Positions 8,561 to 17,747 of a DNA stretch of 64,000 nucleotides are shown here, one piece after another. A model generated the notes under the pieces. It was given only the letters and a program-made list of their open reading frames with translations, had not been told where the DNA came from and ran no database searches. The translations under genes were made by a program, and so were the position numbers. The stretch spans positions 1 through 64,000 of the forward strand of contig NZ_JACIFD010000002.1 of the NCBI RefSeq assembly GCF_014197205.1, read 5' to 3'. Source of the DNA: Canibacter oris (GTDB taxonomy: Bacteria; Actinomycetota; Actinomycetes; Actinomycetales; Microbacteriaceae). How positions within the stretch are numbered: position 1 is the first letter of the stretch; each line of letters starts with the position of its first letter.

Positions 8561-9235
8561 CTAAACAAGCGAAACCCAGATGCTGTGAATCACGCCACTG
8601 CCCAGCGTTAACTTCTTACCTGCCGCATTGCGGGCGATTAAAGAGTCGGAAAACGGCGGGCCAGGGGCGAGACGCAGCTGATCGCCAATTGCGATACCAA
8701 GTTCTGCCAGGTGCACCAGTAGTTCCGGGTTGGAGTCAGCGATACGCTCCACGATAACAGTGCTATCGGGGGCTACTGTGTGCAGTGGCACTGCATCTGG
8801 CATTTCAATGGTGCCGTCTGCTGCGGGAATGGGATCACCGTGTGGATCACGGCTGGGGTTGCCAAGTTTGTCGCAGATTCGCGCAATCATCAAGTCGCTG
8901 CAGGCATGCTCTAGGTGCTCTGCCTCCTCGTGGACCTCATCCCAGCTGTAGCCCAGCTCGTTAACTAGATAGGTTTCAATCAGACGGTGCCGTCGCACCA
9001 TCTCTAGCGCTGCCTGGCGGCCAGCTGCTGTTAACTCGATGGCACCGTAACGCACATTCGCAACCAGCCCCTCGGCAGCAAGTTTTTTGACTGCGTCGGT
9101 GACAGTTGGAGGGCGTACCCCGACGTGCGCAGCTAGCGCCGAGGGGGCCACCGGGTCGGTGCTCCACTCCTGTAAAGCCCAAATTGCTTTCAGATAGTTT
9201 TGGGCGCTGGTTGAAAGATGGTTGACAGACACCAT
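8561..9235 (-). CDS. DtxR/MntR family metal-dependent repressor
   Basis: Iron- or manganese-dependent regulator, 224 residues. An N-terminal winged helix (residues 5-70, VRPPTVTDAVKKLAAEGLV as recognition region) is followed by a dimerisation domain with metal-ligand motifs (HEEAEHLEHACSD near residue 100, and RDPHGDPIP) and a C-terminal SH3-like FeoA domain (about 150-224). It lies directly upstream of the transporter operon on the same strand, and a DtxR-like operator lies between them, so it is the probable repressor. The ATG at 9235 is followed by a GTG at 9232; a TAAACT box (9239-9244) fits leaderless initiation at the GTG better. Confidence 0.9.
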   Translation of the reverse strand: MVSVNHLSTSAQNYLKAIWALQEWSTDPVAPSALAAHVGVRPPTVTDAVKKLAAEGLVANVRYGAIELTAAGRQAALEMVRRHRLIETYLVNELGYSWDEVHEEAEHLEHACSDLMIARICDKLGNPSRDPHGDPIPAADGTIEMPDAVPLHTVAPDSTVIVERIADSNPELLVHLAELGIAIGDQLRLAPGPPFSDSLIARNAAGKKLTLGSGVIHSIWVSLV

Positions 9236-9350
9236 TTTAGTTTAGCTCTTGAACCTGAAAACACGCGCTTGTGACCAGCCGATTTGGTAGTCGATGGCGC
9301 TTGTGTGAGATAAATTAAGTTCTGGATGTAAACACTAAAGCAGAGGTGAA

Positions 9351-10412
9351 ATGCACAAGCGTATTGTTATTTTTGAGGTTGAGGGTGGAGCCGACAAGAA
9401 CTTCACCGGACACCGCGCTGACACTATGCCGATTGCTGAGGCAATCAACGCTGCCGGGTGGCAAGCTGAAGTCATCTTCTACCGGCAGGAATGGGTCGAG
9501 CAGATTCTTGACTATGTCGTCGGAAAATTCGACGGTTATATTTCACGAGTTAACCCCGGAACCGTTCCCGGCGGTGAAGCTGGCTACTTTAATATGCTGC
9601 GAAGCCTCTCTGACAGTGGACTTATTGGTTTGCAGCATCCTGATGAGATGATTAAATTTGGCTCGAAGGATGTGCTGGTAAACCTCTCCGACACTGAGCT
9701 GGTGCCAAGCGACACCTACGCTTACTACACAATCCCTGAAATGCAACAGACTCTGCCGTTGTCACTGTCGCACGGAGAACGCGTGCTGAAGCAGAACCGC
9801 GGCTCTACTGGTTCTGGTATTTGGCGGGTGCGGTTGTTGCATGAGGAGGATCAGCAAAAGCTGGTGCCCGGCGTGGCAGTACCGTTGGATACCATGCTGC
9901 ACTGCACTGAAGCATTTGACAATCACGTGGAGCATCACACTCTCGCTGATTTCATGCAGATGTGTGAGCAGTATATTGTGGGCGATAACGGTATGCTCGT
10001 GGATATGCGCTTTATGCCACGCATCAAAGAAGGCGAAATTCGGGTACTGATGGTGGGTTCGGAGCCGTTCTGCGTGGTTCACAAAAAACCGGCAGAAAAT
10101 GCCGACGCTTTCTCTGCAACGCTGTTTTCCGGTGCTCAATATCAGTATCAAACCCCTGCTGAATGGCAGGAGCTGTTGCAGATGTTTCTGCCGCAGTTAC
10201 CACAGTTGCGCGAAAAACTAGACGCACCGTATGTGCCTTTGGTGTGGACAGCTGACTTCATGCTTGACACTGCACCTGACGGCAGCGATAAATACGTGCT
10301 TGGGGAGATTAACTGTTCCTGTGTGGGCTTCACCTCCCAATTGGACATGGGAATCCAGGAGCAAATCGCGGCGGAAGCCATTAAACAGATTACCGCGCGC
10401 TTGGCCAACTAG
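9351..10412 (+). CDS. Cj0069-like ATP-grasp family protein
   Basis: Conserved protein of 353 residues resembling the Cj0069 family, whose function is unknown to me. It opens with a Rossmann-like start (RIVIFEVEGG) and a GHRADTMPI motif. Features of an ATP-grasp fold can be seen: a nucleotide-binding lysine and loop in LKQNRGSTGSG (about residue 145), an acidic/Arg segment VDMRFMPR, and a metal-binding E-x-N in LGEINCSCVGF near the end. The product is therefore likely an ATP-dependent carboxylate-amine ligase, cytosolic, with unknown substrate. It is divergent from the metal repressor gene and has a ribosome binding site AGAGGTGA. The next gene is convergent, so it is probably monocistronic. 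Confidence 0.72.
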   Translation: MHKRIVIFEVEGGADKNFTGHRADTMPIAEAINAAGWQAEVIFYRQEWVEQILDYVVGKFDGYISRVNPGTVPGGEAGYFNMLRSLSDSGLIGLQHPDEMIKFGSKDVLVNLSDTELVPSDTYAYYTIPEMQQTLPLSLSHGERVLKQNRGSTGSGIWRVRLLHEEDQQKLVPGVAVPLDTMLHCTEAFDNHVEHHTLADFMQMCEQYIVGDNGMLVDMRFMPRIKEGEIRVLMVGSEPFCVVHKKPAENADAFSATLFSGAQYQYQTPAEWQELLQMFLPQLPQLREKLDAPYVPLVWTADFMLDTAPDGSDKYVLGEINCSCVGFTSQLDMGIQEQIAAEAIKQITARLAN

Positions 10413-10423
10413 CTCATGCTCGG

Positions 10424-12358
10424 CTAACCGAGTTGCTCGGAAATTTCGAGCCAGCGTTCCTCAAGTTGCTGCACTTCATCCCGCAGCGCTAGGGCTTCTT
10501 GGTTCGCCTGAGCCAATCGCTCATAGTCAGTGTGGGGAATCTGGGCCATGGCGTTGTCTGCCTGTGCGATCCGGGACTCTAGCTTTTCGAGTTTCCGGGT
10601 GATTGCAGTGAGCTCTTTTTCCGCAGCACGGCGTTCCGCACCACTCAACCCGGTGGCAGCCAGCTTTCCCGAGTTAGCAGCATTTTGAGAGGTGGATCCA
10701 CCGTCCGCATGCTCGCCCGCTGTCGCCTGTGCTGGCGCGCTTTGTTTGGTCGCTTCGCGCTGCTGTGCGGTGCGCAGCTCGAGGTATTCGTCAACGCCGC
10801 GCGGCAGATGCCGCAGGGTGCCGTCAAGCACTGCGTACTGTTGGTCGGTGACCCGCTCCAGGAGGTAGCGGTCATGGCTCACTACCAGCAGAGTGCCTGG
10901 CCAAGAGTCAAGCAGGTCTTCCATCGCGGCCAGCATGTCGGCGTCAACGTCGTTGGTAGGCTCGTCGAGAATCAGCACGTTGGGTTGCGACAGCAAAATC
11001 AGCAAGAGTTGGAGGCGGCGCTTCTGGCCACCAGAAAGTTCTCCAACAGGAGTAGATAGTTGCTCGCGGCGGAAGCCGAGGCGTTCCAGTAGCTGAGCCG
11101 GGGAGAGCTCTTTGCCGTCTACCTCAAACACGGTTTTGGTGCGCGCTAGAACCTCTCGCACTCGATCGCGGGCGATTTCGGTAAGCTGGCTAAAACGCTG
11201 ATCGAGCACCGCAATCTGCACGGTTTTGCCATGCTTTACCCGCCCGCTGGTGGGGGTGATTGTGCCCGCGATGAGATTTAGCAGGGTTGATTTTCCGGCG
11301 CCGTTGGGGCCCAAAATGCCGGTGCGCTCGCCCGGCGCGAGATCCCAGGTGATGTCACGCAGCACCTCTTTGACCGGTCCTGTCGAGCTCGTGGCTACCG
11401 CGGCGGTGTCGGTGGTGGTAGTCGTGCCCGTTGTCACGGCTGTGGCAGCAGCGGCGCTGGGTGCCACCGGAAAACTCACTCCGGCGTGGCTCAGACGCAC
11501 CACATCTTTACCGAGCCGGGCCACTGCGAGCCGCTGCAGCGCCACGGTGTCACGCAGCGGTGGTACATCGGCGATGAGAGCATTTGCGGCATCAACCCGG
11601 AACTTCGGTTTCGAGGTGCGCGCTGGCGCGCCGCGCCGTAACCACGCAAGCTCCTTGCGTAGCAAATTTTGGCGTTTTTGTTCAGCCTGCGCCGCAATGC
11701 GGTTGCGCTCTAAGCGCTGTAGCACATACGCAGCGTAACCGCCCTCGAACGGCTCTACAATGCCGTCGTGCACCTCCCAGGTGGTAGTGCAAACTGTATC
11801 TAGGAACCATCGGTCGTGGGTGATTACCAGCAGCGCTCCCTGCTGCTTTTGCCACCTCCGCTGCAGATGTGAGGCGAGCCAGGAAATACCCTCTACGTCG
11901 AGGTGGTTCGTGGGCTCGTCAAGCGCCAAAATATCCCAGTCTTGCACCAGCAGCTTAGCCAGGGCGACTCGGCGCCGCTGCCCGCCCGACAGCATAGATA
12001 CTGTGCCCTCCCAAGGCAGGTCTCGTACCAGGCCATCGATTATGTCGCGGGTGCGCGGATTGCCAGCCCATTGATGTTCCGGGGTGTCGCCCACGATGTT
12101 AGTGCCAACTGAGGCGGCTTCGTCGAGCTGATCTTGCTGACTTAAAACCCCGAAGGTAACACCGCCGCGGCGGGTTACTTTGCCGGAGTTTGGGGTCAGC
12201 TCCCCGGTGAGCATTGCCAGCAGAGAGGATTTACCGTCGCCGTTGCGACCAACAATGCCAATGCGGTCGCCCTCAGAGATGCCCACAGAGACTCCACTAA
12301 AAACCGTGCGGGTGGGGTATTCTAGACTGAGATTTTCTGCGCCGAGTAAGTGAGCCAT
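10424..12358 (-). CDS. ABC-F family ATPase
   Basis: Soluble protein with two ABC domains and no membrane segments, typical of ABC-F translation factors that act at the ribosomal E site (Uup/EttA group). First domain: Walker A GRNGDGKSS near residue 40, signature LSGGQRRR, Walker B LALDEPTNHLD. Second domain: GPNGAGKST near 355, LSGGQKRR, LILDEPTNDVD. A Thr/Ala-rich insert (about 300-330) precedes the second domain, and a C-terminal coiled coil (about 570-644) matches the Uup DNA/ribosome-binding tail. The ATG at 12358 is chosen because MAHLLGAENL is the natural beginning and a TAAAAT box ends seven bases upstream; an upstream in-frame start at 12400 lies before that box. Confidence 0.9.
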   Translation of the reverse strand: MAHLLGAENLSLEYPTRTVFSGVSVGISEGDRIGIVGRNGDGKSSLLAMLTGELTPNSGKVTRRGGVTFGVLSQQDQLDEAASVGTNIVGDTPEHQWAGNPRTRDIIDGLVRDLPWEGTVSMLSGGQRRRVALAKLLVQDWDILALDEPTNHLDVEGISWLASHLQRRWQKQQGALLVITHDRWFLDTVCTTTWEVHDGIVEPFEGGYAAYVLQRLERNRIAAQAEQKRQNLLRKELAWLRRGAPARTSKPKFRVDAANALIADVPPLRDTVALQRLAVARLGKDVVRLSHAGVSFPVAPSAAAATAVTTGTTTTTDTAAVATSSTGPVKEVLRDITWDLAPGERTGILGPNGAGKSTLLNLIAGTITPTSGRVKHGKTVQIAVLDQRFSQLTEIARDRVREVLARTKTVFEVDGKELSPAQLLERLGFRREQLSTPVGELSGGQKRRLQLLLILLSQPNVLILDEPTNDVDADMLAAMEDLLDSWPGTLLVVSHDRYLLERVTDQQYAVLDGTLRHLPRGVDEYLELRTAQQREATKQSAPAQATAGEHADGGSTSQNAANSGKLAATGLSGAERRAAEKELTAITRKLEKLESRIAQADNAMAQIPHTDYERLAQANQEALALRDEVQQLEERWLEISEQLG

Positions 12359-12365
12359 AGGAGTA

Positions 12366-12371
12366 ATTTTA
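12366..12371 (-). promoter_or_regulatory. -10 box of ABC-F gene (leaderless)
   Basis: TAAAAT on the minus strand, seven bases before the ATG at 12358. The sequence between reads TACTCCT and contains no ribosome binding site. Confidence 0.55.
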
Positions 12372-12492
12372 GCGATATTGTAGGGGATAGCGGCGGGCAA
12401 GTAGCAGGAAATTTAACATCATCGTGGTGGCTGCTGGCGCTTTATGGCGGCAGTATATATACTAGCTATATCACACAAGGAGGATGTGGCGA

Positions 12493-13407
12493 ATGTTCAC
12501 GCTCAAACAAATGCAAGTGCTTGAAAAAGTAGCGCAAACAGGAAGTCTAAATGGGGCTGCGATTGCGCTCGGCTACGGGATGCCGACAATTTCGCATCAC
12601 CTGCGGTCACTGGAGCAGGAGTGCCAGTCTAAGCTGATTGAACGCAGTAGCCGTGGCACTCGCCTCACCCTTGCTGGAGAGGTTGTGCTGCGCGAAGCAA
12701 AAGTAATGCTGGCGCGCGCTGAATCGCTTGAGAAACAGCTCGCTAAGCTGCGCGAAGCGGACAGCATTTCACTGCGCATTGGCACGTTTGCGTCAATTGG
12801 CTCCAAACTGGTGCCCTATACCATGCGCGAGCTGGCGGCACAGTACCGGGTGCGAGTGGAACTTACAGAAGCAGAAACCTCTGAGATTTTGCAGCAACTG
12901 GCGGACGGGAACATCGATGTCGGGCTGGTGTGCGATTACGATAGCGATCCATTACAGCTGGACAGCACCAAGGTGCATGCAGTTGAGCTGTTTAGCGAAC
13001 CGTTCCAGGTGCTGGTGGGCGCCGGCACTGCGCTCGCGCAAAAACGTGAGGTGGACTTTGCAGAATTACTCGAAGAGCCTTGGATCATGAGCCGCGTCCC
13101 GGATGAGGTCAGCGACCGCGTGCTAATTCGCTCCTGTGCGCAGTATGGAGCAACTCCACGACGTTTGGTTGCCACCGATGATCTTGGTATGATTCACGCC
13201 CTCGTCAGCAGTGGTCAGGGTATCTCCCTGACAACCCGCGCAGCATTCGAGGGGTATAACGGGGTGCGGTTGCTGCCGATTAAACAGCGTCTTGGTAATC
13301 GGCGGGTGTGGTTTGTGCGCAACAAGCAGGAAAGCGCCGCGGCAGCGCTCAGCTGTGAAACTCTGATGAGCGACTATGTGAAGCAGCGGAAATTCCAGCA
13401 GCTATAA
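12493..13407 (+). CDS. LysR family transcriptional regulator
   Basis: LysR-type regulator of 304 residues: N-terminal helix-turn-helix (residues 1-60; NGAAIALGYGMPTISHHLRSLE) and a periplasmic-binding-like effector domain from about residue 90. The start at 12493 is preferred to the ATG at 12484 because AAGGAGG (12477-12483) is correctly spaced only for the later one. A TATACT at 12458-12463 may be its -10 box. It lies 42 bases before an amidase gene on the same strand, which it may control; LysR regulators more often sit divergent from their target. Effector unknown. Confidence 0.9.
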   Translation: MFTLKQMQVLEKVAQTGSLNGAAIALGYGMPTISHHLRSLEQECQSKLIERSSRGTRLTLAGEVVLREAKVMLARAESLEKQLAKLREADSISLRIGTFASIGSKLVPYTMRELAAQYRVRVELTEAETSEILQQLADGNIDVGLVCDYDSDPLQLDSTKVHAVELFSEPFQVLVGAGTALAQKREVDFAELLEEPWIMSRVPDEVSDRVLIRSCAQYGATPRRLVATDDLGMIHALVSSGQGISLTTRAAFEGYNGVRLLPIKQRLGNRRVWFVRNKQESAAAALSCETLMSDYVKQRKFQQL

Positions 13408-13449
13408 AATCGCACAGCAAAATCCAGAAGCTTAGATCGACGGAGAACT

Positions 13450-15462
13450 ATGACTCAGGCAACCATCAACCTCTACGAAATTACTATCACGGAACTATTG
13501 CTGGCTTACCGTACGCGGCAGCTCAGTCCGATTACGGTGACAGCCCGGTACCTGGAGCGCATTGCTGCGTTTGATCGCGCCGGAAAACATTTAAACTCGG
13601 TGATTGTGATGAACGACGCAGCCCTTGCAGCTGCGGCGGAGTCAGAGCGGCGGTGGCGTGACGGCACTGCGCGACCGCTTGAAGGGGTGCCGTTTACGGT
13701 TAAAGATTCCTATATGGTTAAGGGTTTGACGGTTGCCAGCGGTTCACCTGCGTTCGCAGGCCTGATTGCTAACTGGGATGCATTCACGGTGCAGCAATTG
13801 CTGCAGGCCGGGGCGGTGCTGCTCGGTAAAACTAATATGCCGCCGATGGCTGACGGAGGGATGCAGCGGGGTGTTTATGGCCGCGCCGAAAATCCTTATA
13901 ACACTGATTATTTAGCGGCGGCATACGCCTCCGGTTCCTCCAACGGTTCAGGTGCTGCAACTGCGGCTAACTTAGCAGTTTTTGGTATGGGCGAAGAAAC
14001 CGTCTCATCCGGTCGCAGCCCTGCGTCGAACAACGGCCTGTGTGCCTACACACCGAGCTGGGGGTTGATTTCTATTCGTGGCAACTGGCCGCTGTTCCCG
14101 GCGCGCGATGTGGTTGTGCCGCACACCCGCACCATGGTTGACATGTTGCAACTACTCAATGTGCTGGTAGTTGACGATCCCGAAACCCGTGGCGATTTCT
14201 GGCGCCATCAGCAAGTAGTGGAGCTGCCACCGGCTAGCGCTGTGCGCCCGGCAGATTACACCGAGCTCAGTGATCCACACGCGCTGCAAGGCAAAGTGCT
14301 CGCTGTGCCGCGAATGTATCTCGGGAAGGATCCAAAATTTCCGATGCCGGTGCGGCCGAGTGTGTTAGCGCTATGGGAGCAAACAAAAGCCCGGCTGGAG
14401 GCGCTTGGAGCCACCGTGGTGGAGAGCGACTTCCCGGTTGTGGAGCAGTATGAGCGTGACAAGCCAGCTGGTGAGCAAATCGCCGAGCTTGGAGTGCTGC
14501 CTGAGGGTTGGATGGCAACCGAGTTTAACCACTTCCTAGCTTTTGGATGGGATGATTTCCTGCGGGCAAATAACGATCCTGAGATTCCAAACCTCGCGGT
14601 TGTCGACCCAGATGCTATTTTCCCGCTCGCGCCGGGCACTCTGCCTGACCGCTATGAAGAGGTTCCTGATTATGAGAACCGCTATCGCGCGGTTGTGAAA
14701 TATGCTCAGGAGGGAATTGCGGATCCGCGCGACCGCGCCGATTTTGCAGCCGGGCTGCGCGCGCTGGTGCAGCTACGCACCGAGCTTTTCGAAAATTGGC
14801 TTGCTGCTCACGGCTACGACGCTGTGGTTTTCCCTGCGAACGCTGACATAGGCACCGAGGACGCAGAGCGGCTGCCTGCGGCAAACGATCACGCCTGGCT
14901 TAACGGGGTGCTGTTTTCAAATGGTAATTATGCGCTGCGGCACTTTGGGATTCCAACCGTGACAGTGTCAATGGGGGCAACCAGTGATATTCAAGTCCCT
15001 GTTGGTGTCACTTTCGCGGGTGCCGCCTACAGCGACAGCGACCTGCTGCGCTATGCGGCTGCGCTTGACGGCGACGGTTTCATCCGGCCAACCCCGCGGC
15101 ACGCTCCGGGAGTTGCGGCTGATTTGTTGCCGGTGCAGCAGGAAGAGACGGCGGATCTAGCCGTCGTAGTCACCGCCACCCAGGCTGTGGCTGTGGCCGA
15201 AGGCCTGGAGGTTGAGATAAGCGGTGCTGTGACACTTGCGGGTCACACTGCCGGACTCGCTGAAGTGCCACTCGGGGTCACCGTGAACGAGCAGACAGTC
15301 GCGGTTAACACCGGGGAAACCGGGCATTTCATGGCGCGATTGATAGTGGCGCGCCCAGAGTTTGGTTTGAATCCGGATCCGGGGAGTCTGTTGGCGGTTG
15401 TTAGAGTTGCCGATAGTTCACTGTATCGCGGTGCGGTTAGCTGTGAAATCGCTTACGTCTGA
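13450..15462 (+). CDS. Amidase signature family protein with C-terminal extension
   Basis: Amidase-signature hydrolase, 670 residues, longer than the usual 450-520. The Ser-Ser-Lys catalytic machinery is recognisable: Lys in PFTVKDSY (about residue 88), cis-Ser in GSSNGSG (about 160), and the nucleophile in EETVSSGRSPASNN, a variant of the common DTGGSIRIPAS. The last 100 residues (from about 570) are rich in Val and Ala with a beta-strand pattern resembling an Ig-like domain. No signal peptide is visible, so it is probably cytosolic. The ribosome binding site is ACGGAGAAC. Substrate cannot be deduced; GatA is unlikely because gatC and gatB are not adjacent and the extension is atypical. Confidence 0.82.
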   Translation: MTQATINLYEITITELLLAYRTRQLSPITVTARYLERIAAFDRAGKHLNSVIVMNDAALAAAAESERRWRDGTARPLEGVPFTVKDSYMVKGLTVASGSPAFAGLIANWDAFTVQQLLQAGAVLLGKTNMPPMADGGMQRGVYGRAENPYNTDYLAAAYASGSSNGSGAATAANLAVFGMGEETVSSGRSPASNNGLCAYTPSWGLISIRGNWPLFPARDVVVPHTRTMVDMLQLLNVLVVDDPETRGDFWRHQQVVELPPASAVRPADYTELSDPHALQGKVLAVPRMYLGKDPKFPMPVRPSVLALWEQTKARLEALGATVVESDFPVVEQYERDKPAGEQIAELGVLPEGWMATEFNHFLAFGWDDFLRANNDPEIPNLAVVDPDAIFPLAPGTLPDRYEEVPDYENRYRAVVKYAQEGIADPRDRADFAAGLRALVQLRTELFENWLAAHGYDAVVFPANADIGTEDAERLPAANDHAWLNGVLFSNGNYALRHFGIPTVTVSMGATSDIQVPVGVTFAGAAYSDSDLLRYAAALDGDGFIRPTPRHAPGVAADLLPVQQEETADLAVVVTATQAVAVAEGLEVEISGAVTLAGHTAGLAEVPLGVTVNEQTVAVNTGETGHFMARLIVARPEFGLNPDPGSLLAVVRVADSSLYRGAVSCEIAYV

Positions 15463-15549
15463 TAGTCGCTGCGGAGCTTTGAGTGGTGACATATCATGGC
15501 CGATATATGGTTAAAGGTACTTTGCATCGAGTGCTGCTTCGTGGCCGGT

Positions 15550-16047
15550 TTATTGTAGCTTGATGGTGGTGCCGAGCTTACTGAGGAGATTTGCGAGGCG
15601 TTGCTGTTCTGCTGCAGTGAGACCCTTTAAGGCCTGAGTTTCGGCGCTGAGCAGAGCTGTGAATGCCTGATCCACCCGCGCGATTCCAGCAGCGGTAATC
15701 TGCACGAGTACCCCGCGACCATCGTTGGGGTCTTGGGTGCGGGCAACTAGGCCGCGACCGCACAGACGGTCCAGGCGATTGGTCATGGTGCCGCTGGTAA
15801 CCATGGTTTCTTGCACCAGGGTTTTGACGCTAACCTTGGTTTCGGCTCCCGCGCGGCGCAGCACAGCGAGCACATCAAACTCCCAAATTTCGAGATCTGC
15901 AGCCTCAAAAGCGGCGGCGCGGAGCTTGTTAAGGTGCTTTGTGAGTCGCGCGAGACGCGAAAAAACAGCGAGCGGAGCCATGTTTAGTTCGGGCTTAGCA
16001 GTTTGCCAGCGGCTGATGATTTCCGAAACTTCGTCGCGGTGCTCCAT
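15550..16047 (-). CDS. MarR family transcriptional regulator
   Basis: Winged-helix regulator of 165 residues. The HTH lies around residues 75-100 (VSVKTLVQETMVTSGTMTNR), followed by the wing GLVARTQDPNDGRGVLVQIT, a well conserved MarR signature. N- and C-terminal helices form the dimer interface. It is convergent with the amidase gene and transcribed away from tRNA-Gln. A CAAAAT box at 16055-16060 ends seven bases before the ATG. Ligand and targets unknown. Confidence 0.92.
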   Translation of the reverse strand: MEHRDEVSEIISRWQTAKPELNMAPLAVFSRLARLTKHLNKLRAAAFEAADLEIWEFDVLAVLRRAGAETKVSVKTLVQETMVTSGTMTNRLDRLCGRGLVARTQDPNDGRGVLVQITAAGIARVDQAFTALLSAETQALKGLTAAEQQRLANLLSKLGTTIKLQ

Positions 16048-16054
16048 GCTAAAT

Positions 16055-16060
16055 ATTTTG
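16055..16060 (-). promoter_or_regulatory. -10 box of marR-family gene
   Basis: CAAAAT on the minus strand seven bases before the ATG at 16047, with no ribosome binding site between them. One base weaker than the TANNNT consensus. Confidence 0.35.
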
Positions 16061-16136
16061 CCAGAAATTAGCGGCGTGTATCAGTTAGAAAAAAACTGCA
16101 GTTTCTGGCAAGATAGAAGAAGTGTTTTTGACACAT

Positions 16137-16208
16137 TCCGCCTTGGTGTAATTGGCAACACTCCTGGTTTTGGTCCAGGCATTCTAGGTTCGAGTCCTAG
16201 GGGCGGAG
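16137..16208 (+). tRNA. tRNA-Gln (anticodon UUG)
   Basis: 72-nt cloverleaf. The acceptor stem TCCGCCT pairs with GGGCGGA, discriminator G; T-arm CTAGG-TTCGAGT-CCTAG; the anticodon stem CTGG/CCAG encloses TTTTGGT with anticodon TTG. CCA is not encoded. It lies between the marR-family gene and glmU. Confidence 0.95.
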
Positions 16209-16230
16209 CTGGTAGCCCTCGCGTTACCCT

Positions 16231-16247
16231 CCTGGGCGTTGCCCAGG
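16231..16247 (+). terminator. Stem-loop after tRNA-Gln
   Basis: Perfect 7-bp GC-rich stem (CCTGGGC / GCCCAGG) with a GTT loop, 23 bases after the tRNA and 54 before glmU. There is no T-run, so it may be a processing or termination signal of the T-less actinobacterial kind. Confidence 0.4.
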
Positions 16248-16301
16248 GCGCGCCAATGCAGTTTTGGATGCGTGTCAGCCAGTTCCGAAGGAGCAGCACC
16301 T

Positions 16302-17747
16302 ATGACAAATCAGCAAGCTCAAGCTCTCGCGGTTGTCATCTTGGCTGCGGGGCAAGGCACTCGCATGAAGAGTAAACTACCGAAGGTGCTGCATGAGATT
16401 GGCGGCTTGGCGCTAATTGAGCATGTCCTCACCACCGCGTACCAGCTGCAGCCAGAGCACGTTGTAGCGGTTGTGCGACACGAAAAAGAAATGGTCTCGG
16501 AGCGGATTTTGAAATTTGCGCCGCAGACCATTTTGTGTGAACAGGATGAAATTCCAGGCACCGGGCGTGCGGTTGAGCAGGCGTTAGCCGCGTTGCCAGC
16601 AGCGTTCAACGGTGATGTGGTGGTGCTTTCTGGTGATGTGCCGCTAATTGGGGTTGAAACGCTGCAGCAGCTGTTCACCGCGCATCGTGCGGGTGCTTAC
16701 CAAATGTCTATTATGTCTGCAGTGGTGCAACAGCCAACCGGGCTGGGACGGATTTTGCGCGATGGGCAGGGCGAAGTTTCTGGCATCGTAGAAGAAAAAG
16801 ATGCTTCGCCTGAGCAGCGTCGTATTACTGAAATAAATGGCGGAGTTTATGTCTTCGAGCGCGCCGCGGTGACTGCAGCGCTTGCTCATATCGACACTAA
16901 TAACGCGCAGGGGGAGAAGTACCTCACCGATGCTGCGGCTGAGATTCTCGCTGCCGGTGGCAAAGTTACCGCAGCAGTCACCACAGACAATTGGGCGCTC
17001 GCCGGCGTCAACGACCGGGTGCAGCTTACCGCTGCAGCAACTGAGCTGAATCGCCGCGTGCTGGAACAGCATCAACGGGCAGGAGTTACTATTGTGGCTC
17101 CAGAAACCACATTTATTGATGTCACCGTGCGCATTTCCCAGGATGTTACAATCGAGCCTGGCACTCTGCTAAGGGGTGCTACGCAGATTGCGGCTGATTG
17201 TGTGATTGGGCCCGATACAACGTTATGTGACTCGGTGGTGGGCGCAGGTGCCACGGTGCTGCGCAGCGAAGTGCACGGCGCAACCATTGGTGCTGGAGCC
17301 ACAGTTGGGCCGTTTAGCTATTTGCGGCCAGAAACCAACCTCGGAGAGCATGGCAAGATTGGCGCTTTTGTGGAGGTTAAAAAGTCACAGCTCGGTGCCG
17401 GCACCAAAGTGCCACACTTAAGTTATGTAGGAGATGCGACAGTGGGTGCTGACGTCAATCTCGGGGCGGGCACAATTGTTGCCAATTATGACGGTGTGAA
17501 GAAGCATCAGACTGTTATCGGAGACAGCGTGCGCGTGGGGTCGAAGAGCGTGCTGGTGGCGCCGGTTGAGATTGGCGCCGGAGCTTATACTGGTGCTGGG
17601 GCCGTGGTGCGCAAAGATGTGCCGGCTGGTGCCCTCGCACTGTCGGTTGCGGCGCAGCGAAACTTAGCAGGGTGGGTTGCAGCAAACCGCCCCGATTCAA
17701 ACTCAGCAAAAGCAGCAAACGCTACAGATGGAGAATCCCAAAAATGA
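16302..17747 (+). CDS. glmU: Bifunctional GlmU (N-acetylglucosamine-1-phosphate uridyltransferase / acetyltransferase)
   Basis: Cytosolic enzyme making UDP-GlcNAc for peptidoglycan: it acetylates GlcN-1-P and then transfers UMP. The N-terminal pyrophosphorylase domain carries LAAGQGTRMKS (residues 13-23) and the C-terminal left-handed beta-helix has many hexapeptide repeats (about 265-450), with the active-site region EVKKSQLGAGTKVPHLSYVGDA. Total length of 481 residues is normal. The ATG at 16302 has AAGGAG upstream; an in-frame extension to 16239 would read through a stem-loop and is rejected. The stop overlaps the prs start by four bases. Confidence 0.97.
   Translation: MTNQQAQALAVVILAAGQGTRMKSKLPKVLHEIGGLALIEHVLTTAYQLQPEHVVAVVRHEKEMVSERILKFAPQTILCEQDEIPGTGRAVEQALAALPAAFNGDVVVLSGDVPLIGVETLQQLFTAHRAGAYQMSIMSAVVQQPTGLGRILRDGQGEVSGIVEEKDASPEQRRITEINGGVYVFERAAVTAALAHIDTNNAQGEKYLTDAAAEILAAGGKVTAAVTTDNWALAGVNDRVQLTAAATELNRRVLEQHQRAGVTIVAPETTFIDVTVRISQDVTIEPGTLLRGATQIAADCVIGPDTTLCDSVVGAGATVLRSEVHGATIGAGATVGPFSYLRPETNLGEHGKIGAFVEVKKSQLGAGTKVPHLSYVGDATVGADVNLGAGTIVANYDGVKKHQTVIGDSVRVGSKSVLVAPVEIGAGAYTGAGAVVRKDVPAGALALSVAAQRNLAGWVAANRPDSNSAKAANATDGESQK

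Noticed and set aside
11226-11738. 170-residue frame opposite the ABC-F gene
   Set aside because: Antisense shadow caused by high GC; no start signals.
15488-15512. Imperfect palindrome CATATC-GATATATG between the amidase and marR-family genes
   Set aside because: Short arms, A/T-rich, and placed between two convergent gene ends rather than at a promoter.
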